A DNA stretch of 7,223 nt, taken from Bacteroidota bacterium. Its GTDB lineage: Bacteria; Bacteroidota; Kryptoniia; Kryptoniales; JAKASW01. A program made the translations under genes and the position numbers. Shown one piece after another: positions 1-5,881 of the stretch (position 1 is its first letter; the number at the start of each line of letters is the position of its first letter). Location of the stretch: assembly GCA_021796055.1 (NCBI GenBank), contig JAJYOS010000325.1:1-7223 (forward strand), read 5' to 3'. The notes beneath the pieces were generated by a model. It saw only the letters and a program-made list of their open reading frames with translations. It was not told the DNA's origin and made no database searches.

Positions 1-117
1 GGCGTTTGCTCCTCCCTGGTAGCGGGCAACTATATCGATGTCCTCGCTAAGGAGGTCAACAATCTTTCCCTTGCCCTCATCGCCCCATTGGGCGCCGACG
101 ATCACTTTAATAGACAT
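1..117 (-). CDS. purA: Adenylosuccinate synthetase, N-terminal fragment (cut by window edge)
   Basis: The 39 visible codons read [18 protein letters not shown] and continue into [21 protein letters not shown]. This is the N-terminal GTP-binding and catalytic signature of adenylosuccinate synthetase, which joins IMP and aspartate using GTP on the way to AMP. Asp13 and the glycine/lysine loop at 12-18 sit where the family has its catalytic aspartate and phosphate-binding loop. The family is usually about 430 residues, so over 90% of the gene lies beyond position 1. The ATG at 115-117 is the only sensible start, because family homology begins right there. No clear Shine-Dalgarno is visible in the preceding 20 bases. 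The gene starts 42 nt after the STAS gene stop, so it is probably the last visible member of the secD-secF-STAS operon. Identification is firm despite truncation. Confidence 0.95.
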   Translation of the reverse strand, partial: MSIKVIVGAQWGDEGKGKIVDLLSEDIDIVARYQGGANA

Positions 118-159
118 TTGATTCGATTCACTGGATTTGCGGAAGTTCCCCTGCCGCTG

Positions 160-516
160 TCAGGCCTGGGAAACCCGATTGAGATTCTTCACTGCCTCGT
201 CGACCGATTTGTGCACTTCGAAAATCTGGTCGAGTTTGGTGATCTTGAGAAGGTCCAGCACGCGGGATCCGACATTAGCTATCCTTAAATCGCCTCCCGC
301 CTGACGAACCACATTTAAACTCGCTATCAGGATGCCGAGCCCGCTGCTGTTTATGTGCTCGACAGATTTCATGTCGAGCACGAACAGTCTTTTCCCGCCG
401 TTCACGAGGTTGTGCACTTCTTCATTCAGACTTATGGCGTCCGGCCCGCCGATAATGTTCCCCTCGATTTCGAGAAGAACGACCCCGTCGTTAAGCTCTT
501 TTTGCCGCAACTTCAT
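160..516 (-). CDS. STAS-domain anti-sigma factor antagonist (SpoIIAA/RsbV-like)
   Basis: The 118-residue protein is a single STAS domain of typical length for stand-alone anti-anti-sigma factors. The loop INSSGLGILI at residues 55-64 matches the family's phosphorylation site (D-S-S/T-G-L-G). Ser58 is the expected serine, and Asn56 takes the place of the usual aspartate. In the known systems the unphosphorylated form binds an anti-sigma kinase and frees a sigma factor; phosphorylation turns it off. Neither a kinase (HATPase/RsbW-like) nor a PP2C phosphatase is encoded in the window, so the partner must be elsewhere. The ATG at 516 lies inside the last codons of secF, a 26-nt overlap that suggests translational coupling; its own ribosome site is weak. 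The protein is cytosolic and has no membrane segment. The family call is sure; the regulated pathway is unknown. Confidence 0.9.
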   Translation of the reverse strand: MKLRQKELNDGVVLLEIEGNIIGGPDAISLNEEVHNLVNGGKRLFVLDMKSVEHINSSGLGILIASLNVVRQAGGDLRIANVGSRVLDLLKITKLDQIFEVHKSVDEAVKNLNRVSQA

Positions 517-1477
517 ATGGTTTCTCGACTTCCAAAACAGGCGACTGCGTCTGGGTTAAACGAAGATCAACCTTCTTGATGTAGATGTTGTAGTCGACAA
601 CTATCGAAGAGGCTACATAGATCGACGAGTAAGTACCCGTTACGACCCCGACCAACATCGCGAACGCAAATCCTCTGGTTACTTCGCCGCCGAAGATCAG
701 CAGCACAAGCAGTACGACAAATGCTGTGCCCGATGTGATAATAGTACGGCTCAGTGTGTCGTTGATACTCCTGTTCATCACTCGGATCAGGTTCTCGCCC
801 TTATAGATTTTGAGATTCTCTCTTATTCGGTCGAAAATAACGACGGTATCGTTCATCGAATAAGCCACGAGTGTCAGAAAAGCGGCCACCATGGTCTGGT
901 CAATTTCGATGTTCAGCCACGGGATGAGCCACCCGAAAATCGCGACGGCGCCTAGTGTGATCAGGACATCGTGGAAAAGCGCAAGCACAGCTCCCACGGC
1001 GTAGATGAACTGGAACCGGAAGGAGACATAGATAAGGATGGCGAGCAGTCCATAGAAAATTGCCATCACGGCGTCTCTCTTCAGTTCCTGTCCGATTTCA
1101 GGACCGATCTTGTTGTCCTCGAGCAGCTGAATCCTCGTGTTGGGAAAGCTGCTTTTGAGGTCGCTCATTATCTGGTCGCTTGTATTTGCCGTTTGCTCGG
1201 ATGCCTTGACGCGTATCAGAAGCTGGTTGGCAGTGCCGAATGTTTTTATTTCTGCGTCGCCATGCCCGATTTTATTCAGAGCAGAGCGAACCTCTCCAAT
1301 ATGCAAAGCCGGGGTAAACTGGAGGGTAAGTTCCGTGCCGCCCACGAAATCGATCCCATAGTTCAACCCCCGTATCGCTATCGTGATAAGACCGATCAGT
1401 ATCAGGGAGGCGGACACAGTGTACCAGATATGCCGCCTTCCTATGAAATCGATGTTAGTTCTCGGAAAAATCCGCAT
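491..1477 (-). CDS. secF: Protein translocase subunit SecF
   Basis: This 328-residue inner-membrane protein is the SecF half of the SecDF complex, which uses the proton gradient to help pull preproteins out of SecYEG. The first membrane helix (about 20-36) is followed by the hallmark GIDFVGGTEL at 41-50. A small periplasmic P1 domain (about 50-130) comes next, then five helices between about 135 and 295. Helix 4 holds YSMNDTVVIFDRIREN (206-221); Asp210 aligns with the proton-relay aspartate of the motif NDTxVxxDRIRE. Length is normal for a stand-alone SecF. The ATG at 1477 has AGGAG about 8 nt upstream, and the gene follows secD by 36 nt in the same operon. The end overlaps the start of the STAS gene. 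Nothing appears broken. Confidence 0.97.
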   Translation of the reverse strand: MRIFPRTNIDFIGRRHIWYTVSASLILIGLITIAIRGLNYGIDFVGGTELTLQFTPALHIGEVRSALNKIGHGDAEIKTFGTANQLLIRVKASEQTANTSDQIMSDLKSSFPNTRIQLLEDNKIGPEIGQELKRDAVMAIFYGLLAILIYVSFRFQFIYAVGAVLALFHDVLITLGAVAIFGWLIPWLNIEIDQTMVAAFLTLVAYSMNDTVVIFDRIRENLKIYKGENLIRVMNRSINDTLSRTIITSGTAFVVLLVLLIFGGEVTRGFAFAMLVGVVTGTYSSIYVASSIVVDYNIYIKKVDLRLTQTQSPVLEVEKPYEVAAKRA

Positions 1478-1513
1478 TTATAAGACTCCTATTCCAATCA
1501 AATATCTTGTTGA

Positions 1514-3427
1514 TCAACCGAAGTTAATGCTTGTGACGCCGCGTTCGACAATAATATCGAATATCACCCGGGTAATCACGATAGCGCTGAATAAGCTTGC
1601 CACGATACCGATCATAAGTGTCAGGGCAAATCCCTGCACCGGCCCGGTTCCGAACTGGTAGAGGATCGCGCCCGTGAAGAGCGAAATTATGTTGGCATCA
1701 AAGATTGCGGTGAATGCCTTGGAGTAGCCTTGATCTATGGCTGCCCTCAGGGTCTTTCCGGTTGTCATTTCCTCACGTATGCGTTCATATATAAGGACGT
1801 TTGCGTCGACTGCAACTGCGAACGTGAGTATCATTCCGGCTATGCCCGGAAGTGTAAGCGTGGCGTGAAATGCCGCGAGAACACCGAGAATGAACAGGAT
1901 GTTCAGAAGCAGAGCAAAATCTGCGGCAACTCCGCCTGTACGATAGTAGACTCCCATGAAGAGGATTATCAGCGCAAGCGCTGCGACGCCGGACGTGACT
2001 CCGTTCCTGATCGAGTCTTCACCCAGAGACGGTCCGACGTTTCTCTCTTCCACGATGTCCACCGGTGCGGGAAGCGCCCCTGCCCTGAGCACGATTGCGA
2101 GCACGTTTGCTTCGTCCATATTGGCCATTCCGGTTATCTGAGAGCTACCGTTCGGAATCTTGTTCTGGACAACAGGTGCCGAATAAACGGCGTTATCAAG
2201 GACGATGGCGATTCGTTTGTGAATATTGGCGCCGGTAATCCGGGCCCACTCCCTCGATCCCTGCGAGTTCATCGTCATCTGAACGACGGGAGTATTGTTG
2301 GTCGGGTCGATGGTCGCCTGCGCGTTCGTAATCACGCTCCCGGTCAACTCCGCCTGTTTATTAACCACATAGAGGGCATAATATTTCTGCCCCTGGTCGA
2401 CGATTTGCGCCTTTGCGCTGTAAAGGAACTGAAAATCGGAAGGAATAACGTGTTGAACCTCGGGCCGCTCCAAAATCCGATCCAGCCTGTCTTTGTCATT
2501 TTCAGCAACATATGCGTCGCCGGTTTGCGAGCTGACCCGGACGATCGAGAAAAACGGATGCTGTTTGGCAAACTGGGCTGCGGTCATGTTTGAATCGGAC
2601 GCGGCAGTATCCGATTTCGCGGCAAGCGTGTCTTTCTTGCCGGCGAGAATGTCGTCTATCGCCTGGAACACTTTTACAACAATGGCCTCGGGTTGCAGCA
2701 GCTTGAACTCCAGAAGGGCCGTTCCCTGCAAGAGCTCTCTGACTTCGGTCTCGTTGCTTACACCCGGGAGCTCAACTATGAACCTCGTGCTTCCCTGTTT
2801 CTGTATCGACGGTTCAGACACACCGTACTGGTCGACGCGGTTTCTGACGATTTCCATGGCGCGGTCTACAGCTGTCTTCGCCTGGTCGCTGAGATACGAC
2901 ATCACCTTTGCATTGTCGTCGCGGATGTCGCCGTAATACCTGCTCAGACGGATGCCGCGCTGATCGAACTGTTGCGACAACACCGTAAGAGGATTGGCGC
3001 CGGTCGTCTTAACTATGGACGAGACCTGCTGCATTACCTGGCTGAAGGTCTGGTCCTTGTTCTTCGCCATGTCTTCGAGCATTTTCAGGATATTCACCTG
3101 AAGCACGATGTGCATTCCGCCCTGAAGATCCAATCCGAGTTTAATCCGCTTCAGTCTCGCGTCCTGAATGCTCTTGGCATTTGCATCATAATAATTAATG
3201 CTGTCTGTGTCGAACACCTGCGTGAGACTGTCCAGATCCGCCGTTTTCAGAGAATCGGACATTTGCGGAAGGGGGTGCGACTCCAAATAATCTACGAGTT
3301 TAGTCTGACCTGAAAGTTCGGTCAACTTCTTATCGTATGTTGCGCTCTGGTAAGTCGGGTAGAGATAGTAGAGCGCAAGTGCTATTGCGGCTATGATAAG
3401 TATGATCTTAAAGCGATTCTTGCGCAA
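1514..3427 (-). CDS. secD: Protein translocase subunit SecD
   Basis: This 637-residue protein is SecD, partner of SecF in the proton-driven accessory complex of the Sec translocon. The N-terminal membrane helix (about 7-24) is followed by a periplasmic region. Within it lie GLDLQGGMHIVLQV (98-111) and the conserved VRNRVDQYGVSEPSIQ (194-209). A hydrophilic Ala/Ser/Asp-rich insert (about 262-290) interrupts the P1 region. Helices run from about 477 to 628, and AVAVDANVLIYERIREE (537-553) contains the family's proton-relay aspartate (Asp541). The start is TTG at 3425-3427. It is chosen because a strong GGAGG lies 6 nt upstream and the encoded MRKNRFKIIL start fits the normal cytosolic N-terminus just before helix 1; no upstream ATG offers an alternative. 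A good promoter lies just upstream, so this is probably the first gene of the operon secD-secF-STAS-purA. Confidence 0.96.
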   Translation of the reverse strand: MRKNRFKIILIIAAIALALYYLYPTYQSATYDKKLTELSGQTKLVDYLESHPLPQMSDSLKTADLDSLTQVFDTDSINYYDANAKSIQDARLKRIKLGLDLQGGMHIVLQVNILKMLEDMAKNKDQTFSQVMQQVSSIVKTTGANPLTVLSQQFDQRGIRLSRYYGDIRDDNAKVMSYLSDQAKTAVDRAMEIVRNRVDQYGVSEPSIQKQGSTRFIVELPGVSNETEVRELLQGTALLEFKLLQPEAIVVKVFQAIDDILAGKKDTLAAKSDTAASDSNMTAAQFAKQHPFFSIVRVSSQTGDAYVAENDKDRLDRILERPEVQHVIPSDFQFLYSAKAQIVDQGQKYYALYVVNKQAELTGSVITNAQATIDPTNNTPVVQMTMNSQGSREWARITGANIHKRIAIVLDNAVYSAPVVQNKIPNGSSQITGMANMDEANVLAIVLRAGALPAPVDIVEERNVGPSLGEDSIRNGVTSGVAALALIILFMGVYYRTGGVAADFALLLNILFILGVLAAFHATLTLPGIAGMILTFAVAVDANVLIYERIREEMTTGKTLRAAIDQGYSKAFTAIFDANIISLFTGAILYQFGTGPVQGFALTLMIGIVASLFSAIVITRVIFDIIVERGVTSINFG

Positions 3428-3468
3428 AAAAATCCTCCGGAGTTTGAAATTACAAAAAAACCGCAGTC

Positions 3469-3497
3469 AATATATCAACCGCTGGCCTGAAAATCAA
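3469..3497 (-). promoter_or_regulatory. Predicted sigma70-type promoter of secD operon
   Basis: On the minus strand TTGATT (3492-3497) and TATATT (3469-3474) are separated by exactly 17 nt. That gives 4/6 and 5/6 matches to the -35 and -10 consensus. Transcription would start near 3462, about 35 nt before the TTG start codon, leaving a short leader with the GGAGG ribosome site. This is prediction from sequence only. Confidence 0.6.
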
Positions 3498-3706
3498 TTT
3501 ACGAGGTAAACTAGTAAATCATATACATGCAACCACAGATTCTATTTCGGGCATGATATTAGACTAACATCCTCCCTCGGGACCGCACGCATCTTCCTGT
3601 GAGTTGATGCGACACTGCAACACACCCCCGTCGCGGTAAAAGGGAAGTTGAGTGGATTGCGACCGCAACCGCAATTCACACCCCGGAGATAGATTTGGAA
3701 AGGAAG
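3498..3706. other. Gene-free stretch between secD promoter and RRM terminator
   Basis: No convincing coding sequence, tRNA or known RNA family is visible in these 209 bases. Short inverted repeats are present: CGCATC/GATGCG (3588-3593 with 3606-3611), GCGAC/GTCGC (3609-3613 with 3630-3634), and ATTGCG/CGCAAT flanking a repeated CCGCAA unit near 3656-3675. They could be chance, an upstream regulator-binding area for secD, or a small RNA; the sequence does not decide. Confidence 0.4.
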
Positions 3707-3736
3707 GGCAGGTGACTCTGTATCAGGTCACCTGCC
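3707..3736 (-). terminator. Intrinsic terminator of the RRM gene
   Basis: GGCAGGTGAC (3707-3716) pairs perfectly with GTCACCTGCC (3727-3736). Inside the loop CTG/CAG adds three more pairs with one bulged base. On the minus strand the stem begins 8 nt after the RRM stop codon and is followed by a pyrimidine-rich tract (CCTTCCTTTCC). This is the classic position for a rho-independent terminator, and it separates the RRM transcript from the secD operon downstream. Confidence 0.85.
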
Positions 3737-3744
3737 AAGTCAAC

Positions 3745-4083
3745 TTAGAATCTTCTGCGTCCGCCGCCGCCGAAGCCGCCGCCGCCGCCACCGCTGCGTC
3801 TCGGTCCGCCTCTTCCACCGCCGCCGCCGCGACGATCATCGGTACGGGGACGGGCCTCATTAACGTTGAGCGCTCTTCCCTTCAGATCCTTACCGTTCAA
3901 TCCGGAAATAGCAGCCTCTGCCTCTTCCTTATTCGGCATTTCTACGAATGCGAAGCCTCTATACTCGCCCGTAAATTTGTCCTTGATTATGTTGACCGTA
4001 GAGACCTCTCCGAAAGCCGAAAACGCGTCGCGCAGTTCCTCCTCGCTTAGGTCCCTAGATATGTTGCCGATGTAGATGTTCAT
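3745..4083 (-). CDS. RRM-domain RNA-binding protein with Gly/Arg-rich tail
   Basis: The 112-residue product has one RNA recognition motif (about 1-78) and a glycine/arginine tail (85-112) that ends in GGRRRF. RNP2 is IYIGNI at 3-8 and RNP1 is RGFAFVEM at 42-49, with the exposed aromatic residues Tyr4, Phe44 and Phe46 in place. Small proteins of this layout occur in cyanobacteria, Bacteroidota and Chlorobiota, often as cold-induced RNA-binding proteins; target RNAs are not predictable here. I chose ATG at 4083 over an upstream ATG at 4125. The RRM begins right at MNIYIGN, a GGGAG site lies about 9 nt upstream, and the 14 extra residues look unrelated to the fold. The gene appears monocistronic, with its own promoter, a long leader and a strong terminator. 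The tail is encoded by a GCC/CCG-type triplet-rich tract. Confidence 0.93.
   Translation of the reverse strand: MNIYIGNISRDLSEEELRDAFSAFGEVSTVNIIKDKFTGEYRGFAFVEMPNKEEAEAAISGLNGKDLKGRALNVNEARPRTDDRRGGGGGRGGPRRSGGGGGGFGGGGRRRF
3757..3834. repeat. Low-complexity CCG/GCC triplet-rich tract within RRM gene
   Basis: Runs such as CCGCCGCCGCCG recur across about 78 bases and encode the polyglycine/arginine tail of the RRM protein on the minus strand. Such tracts are prone to slippage, so tail length may vary among strains. It is a compositional repeat, not a mobile one. Confidence 0.7.
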
Positions 4084-4277
4084 CTTTACTTCTCCCTGTT
4101 GTTGAATGATAATTTGATTGCCCATGCGTCCATCTGGGAATTTGAAGGCTTAACGGAAAAATGAGAATGATCAGTCATGGAGAGGTCAGCGCGGCAGGGT
4201 TCATCCCAATTGGATTAGTTCACAGAGCGTTGCGCCTCGAATAGGGCGCGATATGACTGATTTCACGGTCAATCCTT
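4084..4277 (-). promoter_or_regulatory. Long, potentially folded 5' leader of the RRM mRNA
   Basis: If the promoter at 4284-4312 is used, the mRNA carries about 194 untranslated bases before the ATG at 4083. ATGACTGAT (4253-4261) is the exact reverse complement of ATCAGTCAT (4170-4178), giving a 9-bp closing helix. Inside it GCGCC (4232-4236) and GGCGC (4245-4249) form a hairpin. The last 45 bases before the start codon look unpaired and AT-rich around the GGGAG site. Long leaders are typical of cold-shock-type mRNAs; regulation by this one is inference. Confidence 0.4.
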
Positions 4278-4283
4278 TGTCGT

Positions 4284-4312
4284 ATGATAAACAATTTCAA
4301 TTCAAGTAACAA
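4284..4312 (-). promoter_or_regulatory. Predicted sigma70-type promoter of the RRM gene
   Basis: On the minus strand TTGTTA (4307-4312) and TATCAT (4284-4289) lie exactly 17 nt apart, matching 4/6 and 5/6 consensus positions, in an AT-rich stretch. The start point would be near 4277. No equally good promoter is visible for divergent surE; a TTGCAG and TTAAAT pair 18 nt apart (about 4346-4375) is a weak candidate. Confidence 0.5.
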
Positions 4313-4403
4313 ACTTTTTCTCGTTGTAATCCGGCCGGACAAAAATTGCAGGGCGGCGTCACCTTTGGCTTAAATCTGACGTTTTTCATGCCTAAATTTA
4401 TGA

Positions 4404-5189
4404 ATGCAGAAGAAACCCCTCATTCTAGTTTCCAATGACGACGGAATCGACGCTCCCGGCTTGTTCTTCCTCGTCAAAGCTCTCAGGAGAATAGCCAGGG
4501 TCACTGTCGTCGCACCCAGCATCCAGCAGAGCGCGGTCGGACATGCGATCACCGTCAGGACTCCCCTGCGGGCCTATGAGTTTCACAGGGATGGCGTGCC
4601 ACTCGGTTACGCTGTGGATGGGACTCCGGCTGATTGCGTAAAGCTCGGAATCAGAACCCTCCTGAAAGAGAAACCCGATCTGATAATTTCAGGGATCAAT
4701 GACGGACTGAACACCGCCGTCAATGTCATCTACTCGGGCACAGTGAGCGCCGCCACGGAAGGAACCATCCTCGGCATCCCTTCAGTTTCCGTCTCACTCG
4801 AATTCACACCTAAGCCCGATTTTGAACCGGCGGCGAGATTCTCCGCGAAGCTGGCAAAATTTGTCCTGAGACAAGGCCTGCCTAAAGACACAATACTCAA
4901 TGTCAACGTCCCTGCAATACCGACCGAAAAGATCAAGGGAGTCAAGTACACGAGGCAAGGGCGATCCAGATGGGACGACGAGTTTTACCAGAGGAAGGAT
5001 CCGAAGAACAAGGATTACTACTGGCTCGCGGGAAAGATGCACGTATTCGACCATGAAGAAGACGTGGACCAAATCGCGTTGAAGTCGGGATACATTTCGG
5101 TGACGCCGATCCATTTTGACCTGACGCATTATCAGTTTCTCGAGAAGATGCGGAAGGAATGGAACGGGAAGTTTAAGATACAGCTTTAA
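4404..5189 (+). CDS. surE: 5'/3'-nucleotidase SurE (survival protein)
   Basis: The 261-residue protein is SurE, a metal-dependent cytosolic phosphatase that removes phosphate from nucleoside 5'- and 3'-monophosphates and is linked to stationary-phase survival. The N-terminal ILVSNDDGIDAPG carries the metal ligands Asp12 and Asp13. QQSAVGHAIT supplies Ser43, and SGINDGLN (96-103) supplies Asn99. The signature YSGTVSAATEG (110-120) follows, then VDGTPADCVK-type substrate-pocket residues seen at 71-80. Length is normal for the family. An in-frame TGA directly precedes the ATG at 4404, so the start cannot lie further upstream. There is no clear Shine-Dalgarno, only AT-rich sequence, as is common in Bacteroidota relatives. 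It is transcribed divergently from the RRM gene, converges on the OsmC gene, and is probably a single-gene unit. Confidence 0.96.
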   Translation: MQKKPLILVSNDDGIDAPGLFFLVKALRRIARVTVVAPSIQQSAVGHAITVRTPLRAYEFHRDGVPLGYAVDGTPADCVKLGIRTLLKEKPDLIISGINDGLNTAVNVIYSGTVSAATEGTILGIPSVSVSLEFTPKPDFEPAARFSAKLAKFVLRQGLPKDTILNVNVPAIPTEKIKGVKYTRQGRSRWDDEFYQRKDPKNKDYYWLAGKMHVFDHEEDVDQIALKSGYISVTPIHFDLTHYQFLEKMRKEWNGKFKIQL

Positions 5190-5255
5190 ATGCCGGCCGG
5201 CTCCGGCTCAATTCATCCGAGTCGGATAGAGGAATTGCGAATTCAGAATGAACCA

Positions 5256-5272
5256 CCTGCGCTCAGCGCAGG
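5256..5272 (-). terminator. Candidate terminator hairpin after the OsmC gene
   Basis: CCTGCGC (5256-5262) and GCGCAGG (5266-5272) form a perfect 7-bp GC-rich stem with a 3-base loop, starting 8 nt after the osmC-like stop codon on the minus strand. The following bases on that strand (TGGTTCATTCT) are only moderately T-rich, so termination efficiency is uncertain. It may also stop transcription from surE in the other direction. Confidence 0.4.
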
Positions 5273-5280
5273 CAATCCCT

Positions 5281-5685
5281 CTAACCAACTATTCTTATTT
5301 CGTGGGTAACGTTCGCGTTCAGCGAACCAGACACCGAGCAATATTTTTCGCGTGACAATTGAACTGCCTGTTCGGCGTCGGCCTGTTTGACATCGCCGTG
5401 GATTATGTAAGTAATGTGAATATCCGTGAACCGCTTGGGATATTCTTCCTGCTTTTCCCCGGAGACTTCCAGCTCGAGGTTGGTCATCCCGGCACGCTTC
5501 TTTTTCAATATGCTTTCGATGTCCATCGCCGTGCAGCCTGCAAGAGCGATTAGCAGCAGCTCCATCGGCCTGGTACCGCCGTCGGCTCCGCCGCTGTTCA
5601 GTGATGCGTCCACGGTCACCCAGTGATTTGATTCGCCCTTGCCGACATAAGTGTTACCTTCAACCTGCTTAAGCTGTATCTTCAT
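5281..5685 (-). CDS. OsmC/Ohr-family protein (YhfA-like)
   Basis: The 134-residue protein is an OsmC-family member. The family reduces organic hydroperoxides or related electrophilic/sulfur species through two conserved cysteines in a dimeric cytosolic enzyme. Cys51 lies in LIALAGCTAMDI (45-56) and Cys116 in KYCSVSGSL (114-122). Their 65-residue spacing is close to that in E. coli OsmC, and Glu42 in RPMELLL is the usual partner glutamate. The overall pattern, including the ending THEIRIVG, resembles the YhfA-type subgroup more than Ohr, so peroxide substrate preference is not assured. The ATG at 5685 has GGAG about 8 nt upstream and starts 19 nt after the small DUF6132-like gene. It is the last gene of the five-gene cluster. 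No signal peptide is seen, so unlike its upstream neighbours it should act in the cytosol. Confidence 0.92.
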   Translation of the reverse strand: MKIQLKQVEGNTYVGKGESNHWVTVDASLNSGGADGGTRPMELLLIALAGCTAMDIESILKKKRAGMTNLELEVSGEKQEEYPKRFTDIHITYIIHGDVKQADAEQAVQLSREKYCSVSGSLNANVTHEIRIVG

Positions 5686-5704
5686 TTACAAATCTCCATT
5701 AATA

Positions 5705-5881
5705 TTACTTCCCGCCCGTCGCGAGCATGATTCCCAGTATAGCAAAAAAGATCGTGCTGATTCTCGGATTGCACAATATCGGACAGGCTCCAAGCGTCCG
5801 CGATTCGAAAAATTTCCCGATTAGGAAACCTGCAATCCCCCCGCCAACTGCGCCGACGGCTGCAAGAAGATAAGCGTTCAC
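5705..5881 (-). CDS. DUF6132-like small membrane protein (GTG start, 58 aa)
   Basis: A 58-codon frame with a GTG start fills the space between the DsrE and OsmC genes. The start overlaps the DsrE stop by 4 nt (GTGA), and the frame ends with TAA 19 nt before OsmC. The product has a glycine-rich first membrane helix (about 3-22), a short loop with GACPILCNPRIS (31-42), and a second helix (about 43-55). The C-P-I-x-x-N-P-x-x-S pattern between two helices resembles the DUF6132 family of tiny membrane proteins, whose function I do not know. Here Cys33 and Cys37 flank the loop. The Gly-Cys that I recall upstream of the CPI motif in many members is replaced by Ser-Arg-Thr-Leu. Overlap, spacing and motif together support a real gene that size filters would miss. 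Coding status is more certain than family membership. Confidence 0.8.
   Translation of the reverse strand: MNAYLLAAVGAVGGGIAGFLIGKFFESRTLGACPILCNPRISTIFFAILGIMLATGGK

Noticed and set aside
971..1483. 170-codon open frame on the plus strand opposite secF
   Set aside because: Antisense to conserved SecF membrane helices; no domain pattern.
1730..2593. 287-codon open frame on the plus strand opposite secD
   Set aside because: Cys/Arg/Asp-rich translation with no recognisable domain, fully antisense to well-conserved SecD sequence; a codon-bias shadow.
2693..3313. 206-codon open frame on the plus strand opposite secD
   Set aside because: Same reason: lies antisense to conserved SecD and shows no family features or ribosome site.
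3752..3835. Possible CRISPR-like or satellite repeat at the triplet tract
   Set aside because: There are no spacers and no unit longer than a codon; it simply encodes Gly/Arg.
3652..4050. 132-codon plus-strand frame with alanine-rich stretch opposite the RRM gene
   Set aside because: The alanine run is the antisense reading of the glycine-tail triplets; the RRM reading is clearly the real one.
4084..4125. N-terminal extension of the RRM protein from ATG at 4125
   Set aside because: The RRM fold begins at the ATG at 4083, which has a good GGGAG site; the extra 14 residues are low-complexity and translate the leader.
4388..4438. 16-codon upstream frame overlapping the surE start (ATG at 4388)
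   Set aside because: Very short, no ribosome site, and its second ATG at 4400 overlaps the surE start out of frame; probably chance.
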